This document shows positions 6,658 through 14,441 of a stretch of 19,130 bases of DNA, in pieces. The DNA is from Verrucomicrobiota bacterium (GTDB lineage: Bacteria; Verrucomicrobiota; Verrucomicrobiia; Chthoniobacterales; UBA10450): contig QHPN01000012.1 in assembly GCA_003219115.1 (NCBI GenBank), positions 1 to 19,130 of the forward strand. Reading direction: 5' to 3'. The notes under the pieces are model-generated. The model saw only the letters and a program-made list of their open reading frames with translations. It did not search any database and was not told where the DNA came from. Position numbers and translations under genes: made by a program. The stretch's first letter is position 1. Each line of letters begins with the position of its first letter.

Positions 6658-7590
6658 ATGGCGTCAACGATTAATTTCCTCCGTCTGATTGCCGATCCGA
6701 CGCGGCTGCGCCTGCTCCTGCTTCTCGAGCAGGAAGAGCTTTCCGTGGCCGAACTTCAGGAGATTCTCGGAATGGGGCAGTCGCGTATTTCCAGCCATCT
6801 CGCCCAGCTGAAACGGGCCGGGGCGGTGGTCGATCGGCGCGCGGGCAAGAAAGTGTATTACGGTTTGCAAAATCCTTCCCGGAACGGAGCGCGCGCCCGG
6901 GTGCAGGAGCTGGTTCAAACCGTGGCCCATGAGATCCCGGAAACAGCGCGCGACCGCACCGCCCTCAAGCTCGTGCTGCGCAAGCGGCAGGATAAAGCGC
7001 GTGCATATTTCGGCGAGTTGGCCGGGAAATTTGGCCGCAGTTATATGCCATGCCGATCCTGGGAAGAGCTGGCACACGTTCTGATCACGTTGTTACCGCC
7101 GCTGACCGTCGCCGATTTAGGCGCGGGCGAAGGGACGCTGGCGCAGTTGCTGGCCAAAAACGCACGCAATGTGATTGCGGTCGATAATTCGCCGAAAATG
7201 GTCGAGTTCGCGTCAGAGCTAGCGAAGAAGCACGGCTTTCGAAATATCGAATATCGGCTTGGTGACATGCAGGAGCCACCGATTGCAAACAACAGCGTCG
7301 ATCTCGCAATCTTCAGCCAGGCGTTGCATCACGCGCCGAAGCCGGAACGCGCGATCAAGAGCGCCCACTCCATTTTGCGAAAGAACGGGCGCATCGTGAT
7401 TCTGGATTTGTTGAGCCATTCCTTTGAGCGAGCGCGGGAATTGTACGCTGATCACTGGCTCGGGTTCAGCGAAGTACAATTGCACCAGTTTTTGGAGAAT
7501 GCGGGGTTTAAGAACATTGATGTGCGCGTGGTTTCCCGCGAAAAGCAGAGTCCGCATTTTCAGACGGTGTTTGCTACTGGGACGAAGTGA
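6658..7590 (+). CDS. ArsR-family HTH fused to class I SAM-dependent methyltransferase domain
   Basis: 310 residues. Residues 4-72 form an ArsR winged helix (IADPTRLRLLLLL, then the recognition helix region MGQSRISSHLAQLKRAGAVVDRR and the wing KKVYYGL). After a helical linker comes a class I methyltransferase fold: motif I VADLGAGEGT (151-160), acidic D176 after strand 2, GDM (202-204), and AIFSQALHHAPKP (217-229). It is divergent from metK-ahcY. From its place and domains I infer a transcription factor that senses SAM or SAH through the methyltransferase-like domain and represses the SAM-cycle operon and itself. SahR, an ArsR-family SAH-responsive regulator of SAM-cycle genes in Proteobacteria, is the nearest characterised idea. 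A true methyltransferase role cannot be excluded. Confidence 0.9.
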   Translation: MASTINFLRLIADPTRLRLLLLLEQEELSVAELQEILGMGQSRISSHLAQLKRAGAVVDRRAGKKVYYGLQNPSRNGARARVQELVQTVAHEIPETARDRTALKLVLRKRQDKARAYFGELAGKFGRSYMPCRSWEELAHVLITLLPPLTVADLGAGEGTLAQLLAKNARNVIAVDNSPKMVEFASELAKKHGFRNIEYRLGDMQEPPIANNSVDLAIFSQALHHAPKPERAIKSAHSILRKNGRIVILDLLSHSFERARELYADHWLGFSEVQLHQFLENAGFKNIDVRVVSREKQSPHFQTVFATGTK

Positions 7591-7622
7591 ATCTCCCCGG
7601 GGCCATGCGTTTGCTGCGGAAC

Positions 7623-7668
7623 AGCGGATTACAAACCCGCTGGGCGCACAGGCAAATGCCTGTGCTAC
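7623..7668. repeat. Double-hairpin intergenic repeat (CTAC-ended family), copy 1
   Basis: Hairpin AGCGG/CCGCT (7623-7627, 7637-7641) is followed by the tight palindrome GCACAGGCA-AA-TGCCTGTGC (7646-7665) and ends in CTAC. It lies 33 nt past the ArsR-methyltransferase stop and may also act as a transcript end. Same layout as 12363-12420. Confidence 0.7.
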
Positions 7669-7717
7669 GAAAAATTCATCTTCGGTTTTTCGCGGGTCGA
7701 GTGTTTAACTCGGCATC

Positions 7718-9265
7718 ATGAAAAGAATCACTGTAATGCAGCCGCAGTCAGCGACCGCGGCTACAATCCTGGTTTTGATCGCTCTTCCGTCTTTGCTTTT
7801 CGCCAGCCAACCCGCGCTCACGATCTATAATCAAAATTTCGCGGTCGTGCGCGACACGGTCCCAATCGACCTGAAACAAGGTGTGAACAATGTGCGTTTC
7901 ACCGAGACGACGGCGCACCTCGAGCCCGCTTCGGTGATTTTGCGCGATCCGAGCGGCAAAACGAATCTGCAAATTCTCGAGCAGAATTATCGGAACGATC
8001 CGGTGTCGCAGGAGCTGTTGCTCTCGCTTTCAGAAGGCAAGACGATCGATTTTCTGGTCGTCGAACCGACCAAGCCGAACACGACTGTGCAGGGAAAAGT
8101 TGTGCGCAGCGGCTATGTGCGGCACAGCCAGGAAGCGATGCAGCGTTACGGTCAAAGCTATGCCATGGCGCAATCGGCGATGGGGTATCAAAGCGGCGGG
8201 ATGTCGCAACCGATCATCGAGGTGGATGGAAAACTGCGGTTCGCGCTTCCGGGTCAGCCGCTTTTTCCGCCGCTCAGCGACGACAACATTCTAAAACCGA
8301 CGATTGAATGGCAGTTGCAGGCCGATAAGGCGGGTAAGCTCGACGCCGAGCTTGCTTATGTCACCGGCGGAATGAGCTGGGAAGCCAATTACAACATCGT
8401 CGCGCCGGAGAAGAGCGATCTACTCGATTTCGTCGGCTGGGTGACAATGGACAACCAGAGCGGCAAGACTTTTGAAAATGCAAAAATCAAATTGATGGCG
8501 GGAGATATCAGTAAAATTCAGCAAGCCGAAGGATTCGATTTGGCCAGAAACGAAAGGATGGCGGTTTCAGGCGCGATGGTGGCGCCTCCCGTAAGCGAAA
8601 AAGCGTTCGAAGATTATCATCTCTACACTTTGGCCCGGCCGGCGACGCTCCGCGATCGCGAGACGAAACAGGTCGAATTCATTCGCGCCAGCGGAGTAAA
8701 ATCGGATCGCATTTATGTTTACGACGGATTGAAGATCGATTGGAACCAGTGGGGCGGTTATCGCATGGAAAATATCCGCAACAATCAGGACCTCGGCACG
8801 GAAATGGACACGAAGGTCGCGGTCATGCGTGAGTTCAAGAATTCGGAAGCGAATCATCTCGGCATGCCGTTACCGAAAGGGCGGGTCCGTTTTTACAAGC
8901 AGGATGACGACAAGCAGCTCGAATTCACCGGGGAAAATCTAATTGATCACACGCCGCGCGATGAAACGCTGCGCGTGTTCACCGGCAACGCTTTTGATCT
9001 CGTGGGCGAACGTCGCCGGACCAACGTGAAAGTGGATTCGTCCAATCACTGGCTGGACGAGAGTTTTGAAATCAAGCTGCGCAACCACAAGAAGGAGCCG
9101 GTGGAAATTCGCGTGGTCGAGCATTTGTTTCGCTGGACCAACTGGGAAATCACGGAGAAATCGGACCCTTTCACAAAAACGAACGCGCAGACGATGGAGT
9201 TTCGCATTCCGGTGAAAGCGGACGAAGAAAAGACCATTCACTACACGGTGCATTACTCGTGGTGA
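7718..9265 (+). CDS. DUF4139 domain protein, exported
   Basis: 515 residues from ATG 7718; an in-frame ATG at 7736 is possible, and neither has a good Shine-Dalgarno. A hydrophobic segment at about 14-29 ending LLFAS is a probable signal peptide. The rest matches the DUF4139 family of large beta-rich secreted or periplasmic proteins: an N-terminal region beginning LTIYNQNFAVVRDTVPIDLKQG, a middle part ELAYVTGGMSWEANYNIV, and a C-terminal beta domain ending in VHYSW. The function is unknown; related proteins are annotated as mucoidy inhibitor-like. Sequence between 140 and 165 is rich in Q, G, S and M and looks like a linker. Its stop lies one base before the repeat at 9267. Monocistronic by context. 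Confidence 0.85.
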   Translation: MKRITVMQPQSATAATILVLIALPSLLFASQPALTIYNQNFAVVRDTVPIDLKQGVNNVRFTETTAHLEPASVILRDPSGKTNLQILEQNYRNDPVSQELLLSLSEGKTIDFLVVEPTKPNTTVQGKVVRSGYVRHSQEAMQRYGQSYAMAQSAMGYQSGGMSQPIIEVDGKLRFALPGQPLFPPLSDDNILKPTIEWQLQADKAGKLDAELAYVTGGMSWEANYNIVAPEKSDLLDFVGWVTMDNQSGKTFENAKIKLMAGDISKIQQAEGFDLARNERMAVSGAMVAPPVSEKAFEDYHLYTLARPATLRDRETKQVEFIRASGVKSDRIYVYDGLKIDWNQWGGYRMENIRNNQDLGTEMDTKVAVMREFKNSEANHLGMPLPKGRVRFYKQDDDKQLEFTGENLIDHTPRDETLRVFTGNAFDLVGERRRTNVKVDSSNHWLDESFEIKLRNHKKEPVEIRVVEHLFRWTNWEITEKSDPFTKTNAQTMEFRIPVKADEEKTIHYTVHYSW

Positions 9266-9266
9266 A

Positions 9267-9335
9267 CGGAGGGACGAGCTTCCGCTCGTCCTGGACGCGG
9301 TCCGAGCCGGACCGGCGTTAAAGCGCGTCCCTCCG
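9267..9335. repeat. Cruciform-like repeat with two inner hairpins
   Basis: Outer arms CGGAGGGACG (9267-9276) and CGTCCCTCCG (9326-9335) are perfectly complementary. Inside are two further hairpins, GACGAGC/GCTCGTC (9273-9279, 9284-9290) and GGTCC/GGACC (9299-9303, 9309-9313), so a three-way-junction fold is possible. It begins one base after the DUF4139 stop. The segment 9298-9319 matches 1579-1600 in the family A repeat at 21 of 22 bases. Confidence 0.85.
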
Positions 9336-9478
9336 CTTTCCCTTCGTGTCCGTTCGCGTATTCCGTGGGTTTGACCTTCTCGCGGTCAGCGCCGAAATCG
9401 TTTAGCTTCAACAAGTCGCGAGCATAGTTGTCTATCGGTGAGGAGGAGACGACTAGCCACGGTATTGACCATGTTTTT

Positions 9479-11482
9479 ATGAGCAGCTTTTTCGGGGAGG
9501 TGAAGCGGCGAAAAGTTTATCGCGTTGCGGTTACCTACATCATTGTTGCTGGCGGCATCATCCAGCTCGCTTCAGCGGCTTTTCCAGCATGGGAATTGCC
9601 AAACTGGGCCTTGCGGTTGGTCATCGTGTTGTTGCTGATCGGTTTTCCGATCTCCCTGATTCTGGCCTGGGCGTTTGATGTCACTCCCCAAGGCATAAAA
9701 ACGACGCCGGCGCCCGCCGTGCCGGGCGGGTATCGTCCTCGCAATGTCATTATGCTCGTCGCTACCGGGGTGATCATTTCCGCTGCCGCCGGTTTTTTTC
9801 TCCTGCCCCGTGCGGTCGCACGTAAGATCGACAAATCAATTGCAGTGCTGCCGTTCGAAAATTTGAGTGACGATAAAGAAAACGCGTATTTCGCGGACGG
9901 CATCCAGGACGACGTGCTCACGAACTTGTCAAAGATTGGTGATCTGAAGGTGATCTCACGCACGTCGGTGATGCAGTATCGCGGTAAGACGACGAACGTT
10001 CGCGAGATTGGCAAGGCTCTTGGCGTTTCAAATATTCTCGAGGGCAGCGTCCGGCGCTCCGGCAATAAGGTGCGGGTCAACGTGCAATTGATCGATGCCG
10101 GCAGTGACGAGCACATTTGGGCGAGCGATTACGACCGCGATGTGACCGACGTGTTTGCCATCCAAACCGATCTTGCTCAAAAGATTAGCGACGCACTTCA
10201 GACCAAACTTTCATCCGCAGAAAAATCCCGAATCGAACGCAAGCCGACGGAAAACGGAGAGGCCTATCTTGCTTTTGTCCAGGCGCACAATCTTCAGAAC
10301 GGGGTGGAGGAATTTGAGAAGCTCAAACAAAGCGAGCAGCTTTACACGCGGGCCATCGAGCTCGATCCGATGTTCGCGCTCGCCATTGCGCGCTACTCGG
10401 AGTTGGAAAGCTGGATCGTCCATATTTTTGAAAGCACCGCCGAACGCCGCGAAAAAGCGCGGACGCTCGCACAGCGGGCGCTGCAATTGCAACCCGATCT
10501 GCCGGAGGCGCGCCTGGCGATGGGATTTTCCCTTTATTACGGCGACAATGACTTCGAGGGGGCGCTAAAAGAATTCGAAACCGCACAGCGCGGTCTACCC
10601 AACGAGGCCGAAGTTTATCTCGCCCTCGGCGCGATCCAACGTCGCCTGGGAAAATGGCAGGAATCGACGGGCAATCTCGAGAAAGCGGCCAGCCTCAATC
10701 CCAAGGACGGTTGGGTATTTCAGAACCTGGCGCTGAACTACCAGATGCAACGCGATTTCGATGCTGCCAACAAAACGCTCGATCGCGGGCTGAAGGTGAA
10801 CCCGGAACGCCTGGGACTTTGGGAAACCAAGTCCAAATTGGCTTTCGCCGAAAAAGGCGATCTGAGCGTTTCGGAGCAAGCGTTTCAAGCGGTCAAATCG
10901 ATCCCAATGAATAATGACGCCAAACTTCGCATCGCCGGCGCACGCACCGAGGTGTTCATTTTAGAACGGAAATACGAGGAAGGATTGCGCGAGGCAGAGG
11001 GCGTGTCGGATGATCTTCTGGGGTCAATTCCGGCAGCCTTATGCAACAAATATTACGCAATCGGGTTTGCACGGAAAGCGCTTCATGACGAAGCCAGCGC
11101 GCGGACTGCGTTCCTCAAAGCAAAAGATCTTCTCGAAGCACAGTTGAAAGAGAGCCCGGATTCGCCGGACCTGCGCATTCAGCTCGCGAAAATCCTGGCT
11201 TATCTCGGCGAAAAAGATGCCGCGCTCGCTGAAGCACAGCGGGCCGCTGAATTGCTTCCCGAAAGCAAGGACGCATTTGGCGGGCCTGAGATCACAGCGG
11301 GCGTGGCCGAAGTTTACTGCATTGCCGGCGAAACCAGCCCGGCAATCGAGCTGTTGGATGGTCTATTGAGCCGGCCGAGCAATGTGACCGTGCCCATTCT
11401 TAAACTCAGCCCGGTTTGGGACCCGCTCCGAAACGATCCGAGGTTCCAGGCGTTACTTGAGAAAAACGGCGCCAAGACTTAG
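9479..11482 (+). CDS. Membrane protein with TolB-like/FlgO-type domain and TPR repeats
   Basis: 667 residues from ATG 9479. This start was chosen because relatives begin with FFxEVKRRKVYRVAVTYIIVAG; a TTG at 9428 in the same frame is less likely. Three membrane segments are visible at about 14-34, 44-66 and 89-110. Next is the domain DKSIAVLPFENLSDDKENAYFADG... through IWASDYDRDV (118-245), common in CadC-like regulators and class III cyclase or kinase fusions, then several TPR-like repeats to the end (for example around 350-460). The usual N-terminal effector (DNA-binding, cyclase or kinase) is absent, so this may be a scaffold or sensor partner. An AGGAGGAG tract at 9441-9448 is too far from the ATG to be its ribosome binding site. 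The 3' end overlaps the next reading frame if that gene starts at 11457. Confidence 0.85.
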   Translation: MSSFFGEVKRRKVYRVAVTYIIVAGGIIQLASAAFPAWELPNWALRLVIVLLLIGFPISLILAWAFDVTPQGIKTTPAPAVPGGYRPRNVIMLVATGVIISAAAGFFLLPRAVARKIDKSIAVLPFENLSDDKENAYFADGIQDDVLTNLSKIGDLKVISRTSVMQYRGKTTNVREIGKALGVSNILEGSVRRSGNKVRVNVQLIDAGSDEHIWASDYDRDVTDVFAIQTDLAQKISDALQTKLSSAEKSRIERKPTENGEAYLAFVQAHNLQNGVEEFEKLKQSEQLYTRAIELDPMFALAIARYSELESWIVHIFESTAERREKARTLAQRALQLQPDLPEARLAMGFSLYYGDNDFEGALKEFETAQRGLPNEAEVYLALGAIQRRLGKWQESTGNLEKAASLNPKDGWVFQNLALNYQMQRDFDAANKTLDRGLKVNPERLGLWETKSKLAFAEKGDLSVSEQAFQAVKSIPMNNDAKLRIAGARTEVFILERKYEEGLREAEGVSDDLLGSIPAALCNKYYAIGFARKALHDEASARTAFLKAKDLLEAQLKESPDSPDLRIQLAKILAYLGEKDAALAEAQRAAELLPESKDAFGGPEITAGVAEVYCIAGETSPAIELLDGLLSRPSNVTVPILKLSPVWDPLRNDPRFQALLEKNGAKT

Positions 11483-12368
11483 CGACCGTTTGCGCCGATT
11501 CGCTCGCAAGGCTTGCAGGGCGGCTGTGTCAGCCGCCGATTCGAGGAATGGCGCTTCACTGAAACGCCCGACAATTCGCGACAAGACCTTTCGCGGCCAG
11601 ATACGGACAGGCGCGCTCGTTTTCGCATGGTTCATCCTGCCCCCGATCGCTACCGCGAACTGGCAGGTGGTGTCGACTAAGCGGGAACCTTCTACGGTAG
11701 CGGGCGTTGAGCATCGGCATGTCGTCGTGCAAAATTCCGCTGAGAGCGCGACGATTGATGTCGCACTCATTTCTATTAAGTCTGCGGTTCTGCATCTGAT
11801 CGATAATCCCAGCGGATCCGAAAATCTCGCGGACGTAATGGGGCGCGAGAATTTCATCGCCGGGGTAAACGGCGGATATTTCGACACCCAGTTCAGACCG
11901 CTCGGTTTGAGAGTGATGGATGGCACAAGACGTTCGCCGCTCATTCGCGCGCGTTTGCTCACCGGTGTGCTCTGTGCCTCTTCCGGTGGGATTGAAATCA
12001 TCCGGCTCAGCGAATTTTCGCAAAAGAAAAAATGCGATGCCGCAATCGAGTGCGGACCGTTTCTAATCGACGGTGGAATGCCGGTGCGCGGGCTTGATCA
12101 ATCGCGCCGCGCCCGCAGGACTTTTGTTGCGGTCACACGAACCGGCAATGCGACAATCGGAGTTTCGAGCGACCTTTCGCTAGCGGAATTGGCCGGCGCT
12201 CTCGCTGCGCTTCCCGATTCCAAGATCTGGCGGGCGCTTAATCTCGACGGAGGATCATCCACTGCCTTCTGGTTTCGACGAAAGGACGGCAATGCGACTT
12301 CGATCCCGGAAGAAAAGAGTGTGCGCGATTTTGTCGGCATCGGGAAACGGGTGTCCACAGATAGGTAG
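11457..12368 (+). CDS. Phosphodiester glycosidase family protein (NAGPA/DUF2233-like)
   Basis: Up to 303 residues. The start is uncertain: TTG 11457 (overlapping the upstream gene by 26 nt), TTG 11490 and GTG 11526 are all possible, and no in-frame ATG precedes the domain. A hydrophobic segment TGALVFAWFILPPIATA just before NWQVV suggests a signal peptide cleaved near residue 67 of the longest form. Family motifs: FIAGVNGGYFD, ECGPFLIDGG, RRTFVAVTRTGNATIGV and ALNLDGGSSTAFW. The family includes the enzyme that uncovers mannose-6-phosphate by removing GlcNAc; bacterial members probably act on envelope glycans. The stop codon TAG is supplied by the first bases of the following palindromic repeat. 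The region between the two frames contains a perfect hairpin (11519-11537). Confidence 0.82.
   Translation: MRKTAPRLSDRLRRFARKACRAAVSAADSRNGASLKRPTIRDKTFRGQIRTGALVFAWFILPPIATANWQVVSTKREPSTVAGVEHRHVVVQNSAESATIDVALISIKSAVLHLIDNPSGSENLADVMGRENFIAGVNGGYFDTQFRPLGLRVMDGTRRSPLIRARLLTGVLCASSGGIEIIRLSEFSQKKKCDAAIECGPFLIDGGMPVRGLDQSRRARRTFVAVTRTGNATIGVSSDLSLAELAGALAALPDSKIWRALNLDGGSSTAFWFRRKDGNATSIPEEKSVRDFVGIGKRVSTDR
11519..11537. repeat. Perfect hairpin at the start of the glycosidase frame
   Basis: GGCGGCTG (11519-11526) and CAGCCGCC (11530-11537) flank a 3-nt loop. It either lies in the 5' leader of the glycosidase gene or is translated in its first codons. Candidate start GTG 11526 overlaps the end of the left arm. 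Confidence 0.7.
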
Positions 12369-12420
12369 AGGCGGTTCACCCGAACCGCCCGCGGGCGATT
12401 GAGGTCAATCGCCCCTACCT
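12363..12420. repeat. Double-hairpin intergenic repeat (GTAG...CTAC family), copy 2
   Basis: Outer arms AGGTAG (12363-12368) and CTACCT (12415-12420) enclose two strong hairpins: GGCGGTT/AACCGCC (12370-12376, 12383-12389) and GGGCGATTGA/TCAATCGCCC (12393-12402, 12405-12414; 2-nt loop). It occupies nearly the whole gap between the glycosidase and FAH-family genes. The glycosidase TAG stop is the GTAG edge of the repeat. Confidence 0.85.
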
Positions 12421-12433
12421 GTAGCGTCGCGCA

Positions 12434-13201
12434 ATGAGAACATTTGGTGGCTTCAAATCAGGCAACAGATTTTTCTACGGTGAGGTGATCGGCGACGAGG
12501 TCCATGTCCTCAGAAATCCCTTCTGGCTCGGAATCGAGCCCAGCGGCGAAAACCTTAGCCGGCACGGTCTTGAAATTGGCATTCCAGTCGCGCCCTCGAA
12601 ATTAATCGCCGTCGGGCTCAACTACGCAGACCACATCGCGGAAATGAAGCGGACGCCGCTCGGGACGCCGTTGATTTGGTTAAAGGCTCCGACCTCTCTG
12701 CTCGCGCACGAAAGAGAGATCGAGATCGCGTTCCCCGAACATCAGACCGATTTCGAAGTCGAGCTTGCCATCATCATCGGCGCGCCCGCGAAAAATGTGA
12801 GAGTTGATTCCGCGCGCGATTTCATTTTCGGTTACACCATCGGCGAAGACATCAGCGATCGCGATTTGCAGAAATCGGAAAAGCAATTTGGTCGTTGCAA
12901 ATCGTTCGACACTTACACACCGATCGGACCATTTGTTTATTCTGATGTTGATATCAGCGATCTTGAAATCGCGCTCCGGCAAAACGGCGAAGTGAAGCAG
13001 AGCGCGCGCACCAGCCAGATGATTTATTCCCCGGCTGAGATCGTCTCGTTTGCCAGCCAAAATTTAACGTTGCTGCCTGGCGATATTATTCTAACCGGGA
13101 CGCCATCGGGAGTCGGTCCGATCCGTAGCGGGGACGAATTGGAGGCACGGATTGACGACTGGCCGCCGCTGCGGAATCGGGTGCGCAATGCGACCCAATA
13201 A
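12434..13201 (+). CDS. Fumarylacetoacetate hydrolase family protein
   Basis: 255 residues, ATG start. FAH-family fold with all main motifs: GLNYADH (61-67); metal ligands in DFEVELAIIIG (E108, E110) and GEDISDRDLQ (D139); K156 in KSFDTYTPIGP; and GTPSGVG (222-228). Members hydrolyse or decarboxylate acylpyruvates and related 2-oxo acids or hydrate dienoates, in the cytoplasm with Mg2+ or Mn2+. The substrate cannot be told from sequence; an acylpyruvase-like role is common for single-domain members. No other aromatic degradation gene is nearby, so it is probably a general housekeeping or metabolite-repair member. Confidence 0.92.
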   Translation: MRTFGGFKSGNRFFYGEVIGDEVHVLRNPFWLGIEPSGENLSRHGLEIGIPVAPSKLIAVGLNYADHIAEMKRTPLGTPLIWLKAPTSLLAHEREIEIAFPEHQTDFEVELAIIIGAPAKNVRVDSARDFIFGYTIGEDISDRDLQKSEKQFGRCKSFDTYTPIGPFVYSDVDISDLEIALRQNGEVKQSARTSQMIYSPAEIVSFASQNLTLLPGDIILTGTPSGVGPIRSGDELEARIDDWPPLRNRVRNATQ

Positions 13202-13382
13202 GCGGAAAAATATTAGTTGCAAAAAAAAGAATGCGCGCTTGCGCTACATCCTGCGGGACTAGATAATTCGATAGTAATTTTGCGTCCCAACGACTTATGA
13301 AAAGTTTTGCTGGACTCCTGGCGATTCCGTTTGGGATAAATAGGACCCTTTATTTTGAGGCCGGTTCCAATCCACTAAACTT

Positions 13383-14432
13383 ATGAAAACAATCCTGACT
13401 GTTACTGTCGTCGCCGCTATCGCTGCTATCACGTTTCATGCGGCTGCTCAAAATCCGCCACCACCACCGCCGCCGCCGACCGTGGGAACAACACCGGCAC
13501 AGCCCGTCGTTCCGCCGCCACCCGGCGTGGCGACATCACCGGGGGTTCCCGGTGCAGTAACGTCACCTGGCGTACCCGGTGCGGTCACTTCGCCCGCTTC
13601 CCCGGGCGTCATGCCGTCACCTGCTGTCGGTGCTCCAGGCATGTCTCCAGGCGTTCCAGGCGCACCCGGCGCAATGCCAAGCCCGGTTGTCTCGGCGACC
13701 TTGAGTGGGGCTTCACCATCGCCTTCGGCGGCGGCGGCCCCTGCGCCAGTCAAAGCAGGCTGGACAAATTTCCTCATCGATAACTTCCGCAAGGGCGGCC
13801 CGATCATGTGGCCGATCCTGATTGTATCGGTTATTGGTGTCGCCGTCGTGCTCGAGCGCGTTTTCTGGTGGGGGGGCCGCTGGATGCGCCGCGACCCGAA
13901 GCGGATCGAGAAAGTTTTCACCGCCATCGAGACCGGGGACGTGACGGAGGCCTCCCGCTTGTCGCGCGGCTCGCGTGACCCGGTATTGCGAATGATGTGG
14001 AATGGATTGAATCACCAGCATGCCTCGCTGCAGGGCGCGTTGCAGGTTGCTGCCGGTATCGAGATCAAGCGCGCCGGACGGTTCCTTGTGGTCATGGACA
14101 CCTTGGTCACGCTGGCGCCCCTCCTCGGTCTATTGGGCACAATCACCGGTTTGATTCGATCATTCAGCTTCCTCGGCAACGAAGAACTCGCCGTGCAAGC
14201 CGTCACTGGCGGTATCGCCGAGGCCCTCATCGCCACCGCGTGCGGTCTCGGCATCGCCATCTTCGCGCTGATTCCGTTTAACTTTTTCACTTCCCGCGTG
14301 TCTAACTTAGAGTTCGAATTACAGACGGCTGCAACCAACCTCGAAGTGATGCTCGAAGCCCAAAGCAAGGCCAGCGCAGGCGTGGCGATCGGGGCGGAAA
14401 CCCCATCCTCAGCCACACGGTCTTCAATCTAG
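13383..14432 (+). CDS. exbB: ExbB/TolQ-type proton channel subunit with long Pro/Gly-rich N-terminal extension
   Basis: 349 residues; the core alone would be near 215. Residues 1-22 look like a signal peptide. Residues 24-122 are low complexity: eight consecutive prolines, then proline/glycine/serine/alanine repeats including GVPGAVTSP twice (54-71). The MotA/TolQ/ExbB domain follows with three membrane segments at about 140-161, 234-258 and 278-302, including APLLGLLGTITGLIRSF and GGIAEALIATACGLGIAIFALIPFNFF. It forms the proton channel with ExbD that energises TonB. The stop overlaps the AGGA ribosome binding site of exbD (9-nt gap), so the two are closely coupled. The extension should lie in the periplasm. 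Confidence 0.93.
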   Translation: MKTILTVTVVAAIAAITFHAAAQNPPPPPPPPTVGTTPAQPVVPPPPGVATSPGVPGAVTSPGVPGAVTSPASPGVMPSPAVGAPGMSPGVPGAPGAMPSPVVSATLSGASPSPSAAAAPAPVKAGWTNFLIDNFRKGGPIMWPILIVSVIGVAVVLERVFWWGGRWMRRDPKRIEKVFTAIETGDVTEASRLSRGSRDPVLRMMWNGLNHQHASLQGALQVAAGIEIKRAGRFLVVMDTLVTLAPLLGLLGTITGLIRSFSFLGNEELAVQAVTGGIAEALIATACGLGIAIFALIPFNFFTSRVSNLEFELQTAATNLEVMLEAQSKASAGVAIGAETPSSATRSSI

Positions 14433-14441
14433 GAATTTCCC

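Noticed and set aside
9535..10116. 193-residue minus-strand open frame
   Set aside because: It is the shadow of the membrane and TolB-like domain coding region on the plus strand.
13202..13382. Promoter for the exbB cluster
   Set aside because: AT-rich patches such as GGGATAAATAGG exist, but no -35/-10 pair with acceptable spacing could be defended.
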